From Spartobacteria bacterium UBA695 (GTDB lineage: Bacteria; Verrucomicrobiota; Verrucomicrobiia; Chthoniobacterales; Chthoniobacteraceae): DNA of 64,000 nt. The stretch covers positions 124,001 to 188,000 of the forward strand of contig DBMP01000015.1 in the NCBI GenBank assembly GCA_002298145.1, read 5' to 3'. The position numbers and the translations under genes were made by a program. Of the stretch, positions 60,903-64,000 are shown piece after piece. Under the pieces are notes generated by a model. That model saw nothing but the letters and a program-made list of their open reading frames with translations, was not told where the DNA came from and made no database searches. Numbering within the stretch: position 1 is the first letter of the stretch; the number at the start of each line of letters is the position of its first letter.

Positions 60903-62675
60903 ATGAAAACGATTTTTAGAGTGCTCGCTTACCTGAAGCGCTACCCCTCCCTCGCCCTGGGGACGTTGGGGTGCGCGGTGCTGATGACCTTGATGGTCAT
61001 CGTGTTTCCCAAGGTAAGCCAATGGGCCATTGACGACGTGGCTCATGGCCGGGGCGACCGGCTTGTTGAGCTTACTGGCTTAGCGCTGCTGGCGTTTTTT
61101 GTCCAGTGTATTGCGAATATCGCCCGCATCCGGCTCAACAATACGTTTGAGCAAAAGGTGATCTTCGACCTCCGCAGCGATCTCTACGGGCACATCCAGC
61201 GGCTGCCGGTGGGGTGGTTTGACAACCGTTCTACAGGCGACATCATGACGCGCCTGCTGGAGGACGTGACCTCGATGGAGCGGGTCTTGATTGACGGCAT
61301 CGAGCAGGGCGTGGTGGCGATCCTTCAGGTGGGGGTGGTCTCGGTGGTCTGTTTTTACTACAATGCCAAGCTCGCGCTGCTGGCGCTGGCCCCGATGCCC
61401 TTCCTGGCGGCCGGAGCGATCGCCTACACGCTGACGGCCCACGGGCGCTACCAGTTCCAGCGCAAGGCCTCCAGCGCCATGAACTCGCTGCTGCACGATA
61501 ACCTGGCGGGCATTCGCCAGATTAAGACCTACGTGCGCGAGCCCGAGGAGCACGCCCGCTTTAACCACGTCAGCGGGCAGCTCAAGTCGGCAACGCTGCG
61601 GATCATGCGGGCCTGGTCGCTCTACTCGCCCTCGATGGACTTTTTTTCCAACTGCGGGATGGCGCTCATCATCGGCTTCGGCGGCCATGCGGTGCTGACG
61701 GGCGCGCTCCGGATGGGCGATCTTGTGGCGTTCCTGATCCTGACGCGCTTTCTCTACGAGCCGGTGGGGCGGCTCCATTTTTTGAACCAGCTCCTGCAAT
61801 CGGGCCGGGCGGCGGCAGAGCGGGTCTTTGAGATCCTGGATACCCCGGTGGAAATGAACGCAGCGGGCTCGGATGCCGCGCCTGGAAAAGAACGGCCCGA
61901 GAGCACCTCCGCCCAGGGGCTCTGCGGCGACGTACGCTTCCAGAATGTCTGCTTCGCCTACGCCGAGGAGAGCCCGGTGCTCCACAACATCAACCTGCAC
62001 GCCCGCCCGGGCGAGACGGTCGCGCTGGTCGGGGCCACGGGGGCGGGGAAATCGACGCTGGTGAACCTGCTCACACGTTTTTATGAATTCGACTCGGGCG
62101 AGATCCTCCTGGACGGTGAGCCGCTGCGGGAGATCCCCAAGGACCTCCTGCGCGAAGCCGTGGGCCTGGTGACCCAGGAGAGCTTCCTCTTTAACGGCAC
62201 CGTGCGCGATAACCTGCGCCTGGGCAGCCCGGAGGCCTCCGATGCCGAGATGCTGCGGGTGCTGGAGGCGGCCAATGCCCGGGCCTTTATCGACCGGATG
62301 CCCGAGGGGCTCTCGACCGTCGTGGGCGAGCGCGGGGTGAAGCTCAGCGTGGGGGAAAAGCAGCGCGTCTCCATCGCCCGGGCGCTGCTAAAAGACCCGC
62401 CCATTCTGATCCTCGACGAGGCGACCGCCAGTGTGGACACGGAGACGGAGCGCTTGATCCAGCAAGCCCTGGAGCGCCTCATGGAGCACCGGACGAGCTT
62501 CGTCATCGCCCACCGGCTCTCGACCGTGCGCCATGCGGACCAGATCCTGGTCATGGAGCGGGGCCGCATCGTGGAGCGCGGCACGCACGATGAGCTGCTG
62601 GCCCAGGGCGGCATTTACGCGAAGCTCTGCCGGAATAGTTTTCTCGGTGCCTCCCTCCCCGGGGTGACAAAATAA
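60903..62675 (+). CDS. MsbA-like ABC exporter (fused membrane and ATPase domains)
   Basis: The product (590 aa) has six membrane helices in the first 300 residues and an ATPase domain (about 345-580) with Walker A GATGAGKST, signature LSVGEKQR, Walker B ILILDEATASVD and the H-loop FVIAHRLSTV. This is the type I exporter fold of MsbA and related multidrug or lipid flippases. MsbA-type lipid A-core flipping is possible, as the cell should have lipopolysaccharide (see the LptF/LptG-like gene), but drug or peptide export cannot be excluded. ATG 60903 fits the family start (MKTIFRVLAYLKRY). It diverges from mraZ. Confidence 0.92.
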   Translation: MKTIFRVLAYLKRYPSLALGTLGCAVLMTLMVIVFPKVSQWAIDDVAHGRGDRLVELTGLALLAFFVQCIANIARIRLNNTFEQKVIFDLRSDLYGHIQRLPVGWFDNRSTGDIMTRLLEDVTSMERVLIDGIEQGVVAILQVGVVSVVCFYYNAKLALLALAPMPFLAAGAIAYTLTAHGRYQFQRKASSAMNSLLHDNLAGIRQIKTYVREPEEHARFNHVSGQLKSATLRIMRAWSLYSPSMDFFSNCGMALIIGFGGHAVLTGALRMGDLVAFLILTRFLYEPVGRLHFLNQLLQSGRAAAERVFEILDTPVEMNAAGSDAAPGKERPESTSAQGLCGDVRFQNVCFAYAEESPVLHNINLHARPGETVALVGATGAGKSTLVNLLTRFYEFDSGEILLDGEPLREIPKDLLREAVGLVTQESFLFNGTVRDNLRLGSPEASDAEMLRVLEAANARAFIDRMPEGLSTVVGERGVKLSVGEKQRVSIARALLKDPPILILDEATASVDTETERLIQQALERLMEHRTSFVIAHRLSTVRHADQILVMERGRIVERGTHDELLAQGGIYAKLCRNSFLGASLPGVTK

Positions 62676-62728
62676 GCTTTCATATTCAGCCGGAAGCAGT
62701 TAGGCTCGCGACGTCATTCCCCCTGAAA

Positions 62729-63670
62729 ATGACGAAACGCCTTCTATCCGTCTTGGCATGGGCTGTCTTCACCATCACCGCCGGTTGGCTGTGCTTTGGT
62801 GCCATTAGCTCGAAATATGTCGGCCCCGGAATCCTGGGGAAACAGGTGCCCGCTTGGTTCTCGATCCAATCCTACCCCGACGCCGTCCACCTGATCCGGG
62901 AGCGAACAGGCCTCTCAGTTTCCTGCCCGCGCGACCTGGAGGAGCTGATGAACTCCGCCCCGGTGGCGGGTGCCGTCCGGGGGGAACCGCCCGACAAAGA
63001 GGGCTCTACCCGGGAGTTTCTCAACCACATGGTGCGGTGCAAGCTGGGCCTGGAATGGCGGCTTGACGCTGAAAATGACCGGATCGAACTCGATCTCCCC
63101 TGGCGGAAGACCGATGCCCGGACGCCCGCCGAGCTGCTCCAGTCGGTATGGCAGCGGCTCCCGTCCGACAGCCCGGACTGGCATTCCGCCTTTGACGCGC
63201 TCCTCAGCAAACCCGGGAACTTCGAGAAAGCATGGCGGGTGCGGCAGTTTGCCCGCTACCAATCCCTATTCCGCAACATGGAAGGCGAACGCCTCTGGGT
63301 GGGGCGCGTGATTTCGGAAACCCAGCATCCCCTGGTCGTCGTCGTCGTCCGGCACCGCATCCATACCTACCCCGGCCGCGGGGCAGTAAGCTGCTACGCC
63401 TTCCGAGAGGACGGCACGCTGCAATGGGCCGACCTGGCTGACTCCGGCTGGCGCTGCGACCTGACCCAGGTGGCCGTGGATCTCTCCTCCACCCTGGCCG
63501 GGCCCTCGGAAATGCGCTGGGCCATCACGGCAAATCTTTCCTCCACCTACACCGCGCGGTTTCGCTTCACCGGCAACGGCATTCGCTGGATCGGGACCAC
63601 GAACTCCAACGGCGAGGAAGCAGGGCTGCAACTCGGCACTTCCCTGCTGCCACACCAACCGGCTTCCTAG
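62729..63670 (+). CDS. Membrane-anchored protein of unknown function
   Basis: The product (313 aa) has one N-terminal hydrophobic helix (LLSVLAWAVFTITAGWLCFG, about 5-24) that could be an uncleaved anchor or a signal peptide. An extracytoplasmic part of about 285 residues follows. The first half has short helices (DAVHLIRERTGLSVSC, STREFLNHMVRCKLGLEW), which resembles the secretin/TonB short N-terminal kind of domain only in a general way. I do not recognise a family. It starts 53 bases after the ABC exporter on the same strand and may be read with it. Confidence 0.75.
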   Translation: MTKRLLSVLAWAVFTITAGWLCFGAISSKYVGPGILGKQVPAWFSIQSYPDAVHLIRERTGLSVSCPRDLEELMNSAPVAGAVRGEPPDKEGSTREFLNHMVRCKLGLEWRLDAENDRIELDLPWRKTDARTPAELLQSVWQRLPSDSPDWHSAFDALLSKPGNFEKAWRVRQFARYQSLFRNMEGERLWVGRVISETQHPLVVVVVRHRIHTYPGRGAVSCYAFREDGTLQWADLADSGWRCDLTQVAVDLSSTLAGPSEMRWAITANLSSTYTARFRFTGNGIRWIGTTNSNGEEAGLQLGTSLLPHQPAS

Positions 63671-63684
63671 CCCCCCCTAGCCTC

Positions 63685-64000
63685 CTAGGAGGCCATGCAC
63701 GACTCGATCCCCTTGCCGATCAGCTCGGGCTCGAGCCCCCGACCGATGAAAATGGCTCGCGTCACCGGCCGCTCGTCATCGCCCCACGGCTGGCCCACCG
63801 TAAGCCGGAACATGCCGTGAACACCCTGGAAAATCAGGCGCGATTCGCACCCCGCCACCGCCAGGATGCCCTTGGAACGGAAAAGATTGTCGGCCTGGGA
63901 CTGAATGAAATGCTCGATCCACTCCTGGAAGCGCTCCGCGTCGAGGCACCCCTCCACGGCAATGGAGACCGACTGGATTTCATGCCGATGCTCGCCCTCA
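63685..64000 (-). CDS. CobW/COG0523 GTPase family metal chaperone (C-terminal part)
   Basis: The visible ~105 residues are the C-terminal part of a larger protein that runs past the window edge. EGEHRHEIQSVSIAVEG, FIQSQADNLFRSKGILAVAG, FQGVHGMFRLTVGQPWG and RAIFIGRGLEPELI are typical of the CobW C-terminal domain. COG0523 GTPases deliver zinc or other metals to enzymes, or act in cobalamin synthesis. The GTPase part and any CXCC motif are outside. The end of the gene is complete at 63685. Confidence 0.88.
   Translation of the reverse strand, partial: EGEHRHEIQSVSIAVEGCLDAERFQEWIEHFIQSQADNLFRSKGILAVAGCESRLIFQGVHGMFRLTVGQPWGDDERPVTRAIFIGRGLEPELIGKGIESCMAS

Overview
The window looks like a chromosome segment of a verrucomicrobial bacterium, probably of the Chthoniobacter/Terrimicrobium or Opitutus side of the phylum. 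The evidence is a four-gene prepilin-like set that matches the 'Verru_Chthon cassette' families, three proteins or remnants with PEP-CTERM sorting tails, XylR-type and LacI-type sugar regulators, a MurC-MurB fusion, and a divergent FtsZ with a very long linker. The DNA is GC-rich, so long spurious antisense reading frames are common. The genus is not determined.

Region 1 (1-14.6 kb) is a carbohydrate-use and surface region. It holds an MFS sugar-acid-type transporter, a PEP-CTERM/autotransporter-repeat protein, an FAD-dependent oxidoreductase, the intact prepilin cassette (order D-B-C-A), an XylR-like regulator (sugar-sensing N-terminus, AraC C-terminus) and a GH50-type agarase-like hydrolase. 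Four 37-bp sites, each carrying two CGCAW half-sites exactly 21 bp apart, lie upstream of the transporter, the oxidoreductase, the cassette and the regulator/hydrolase pair. They look like one regulon of the XylR-like protein and are the most interesting signal here.

Region 2 (14.6-28.9 kb) continues the carbohydrate theme but is eroded. It contains a GH63-like hydrolase, an exported protein and a 5'-truncated toroid-like protein, a LacI regulator divergent from a GH130 phosphorylase-like gene, and a GH1 beta-glucosidase broken by a frameshift. It also contains two remnants of extra prepilin-cassette A genes and a PEP-CTERM gene fragment, joined at two abrupt junctions near 18.05 and 24.36 kb. 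A TonB-dependent receptor and a small His/Cys-rich membrane protein close it.

Region 3 (29.3-39.8 kb) has metK, a CheB-CheR-PAS fusion, two histidine kinases that share a paralogous N-terminal half, a cyclic-nucleotide-binding domain protein, an ice-binding-like PEP-CTERM protein and an LptF/LptG-type permease.

Region 4 (39.8-60.9 kb, minus strand) is a complete division and cell wall cluster. Its order is mraZ, rsmH, ftsL, ftsI, murE, small ORF, murF, mraY, murD, LysM gene, ftsW, murG, murC-murB fusion, ddl, ftsQ, ftsA, ftsZ, followed closely by a radical SAM gene. Tight spacing and ATGA overlaps suggest one transcript, started at an MraZ-box-like promoter. An MsbA-like ABC exporter diverges from mraZ; a membrane-anchored protein of unknown role and the 3' part of a CobW-type GTPase gene end the window. 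No rRNA, intact tRNA, CRISPR array or intact transposase was seen.
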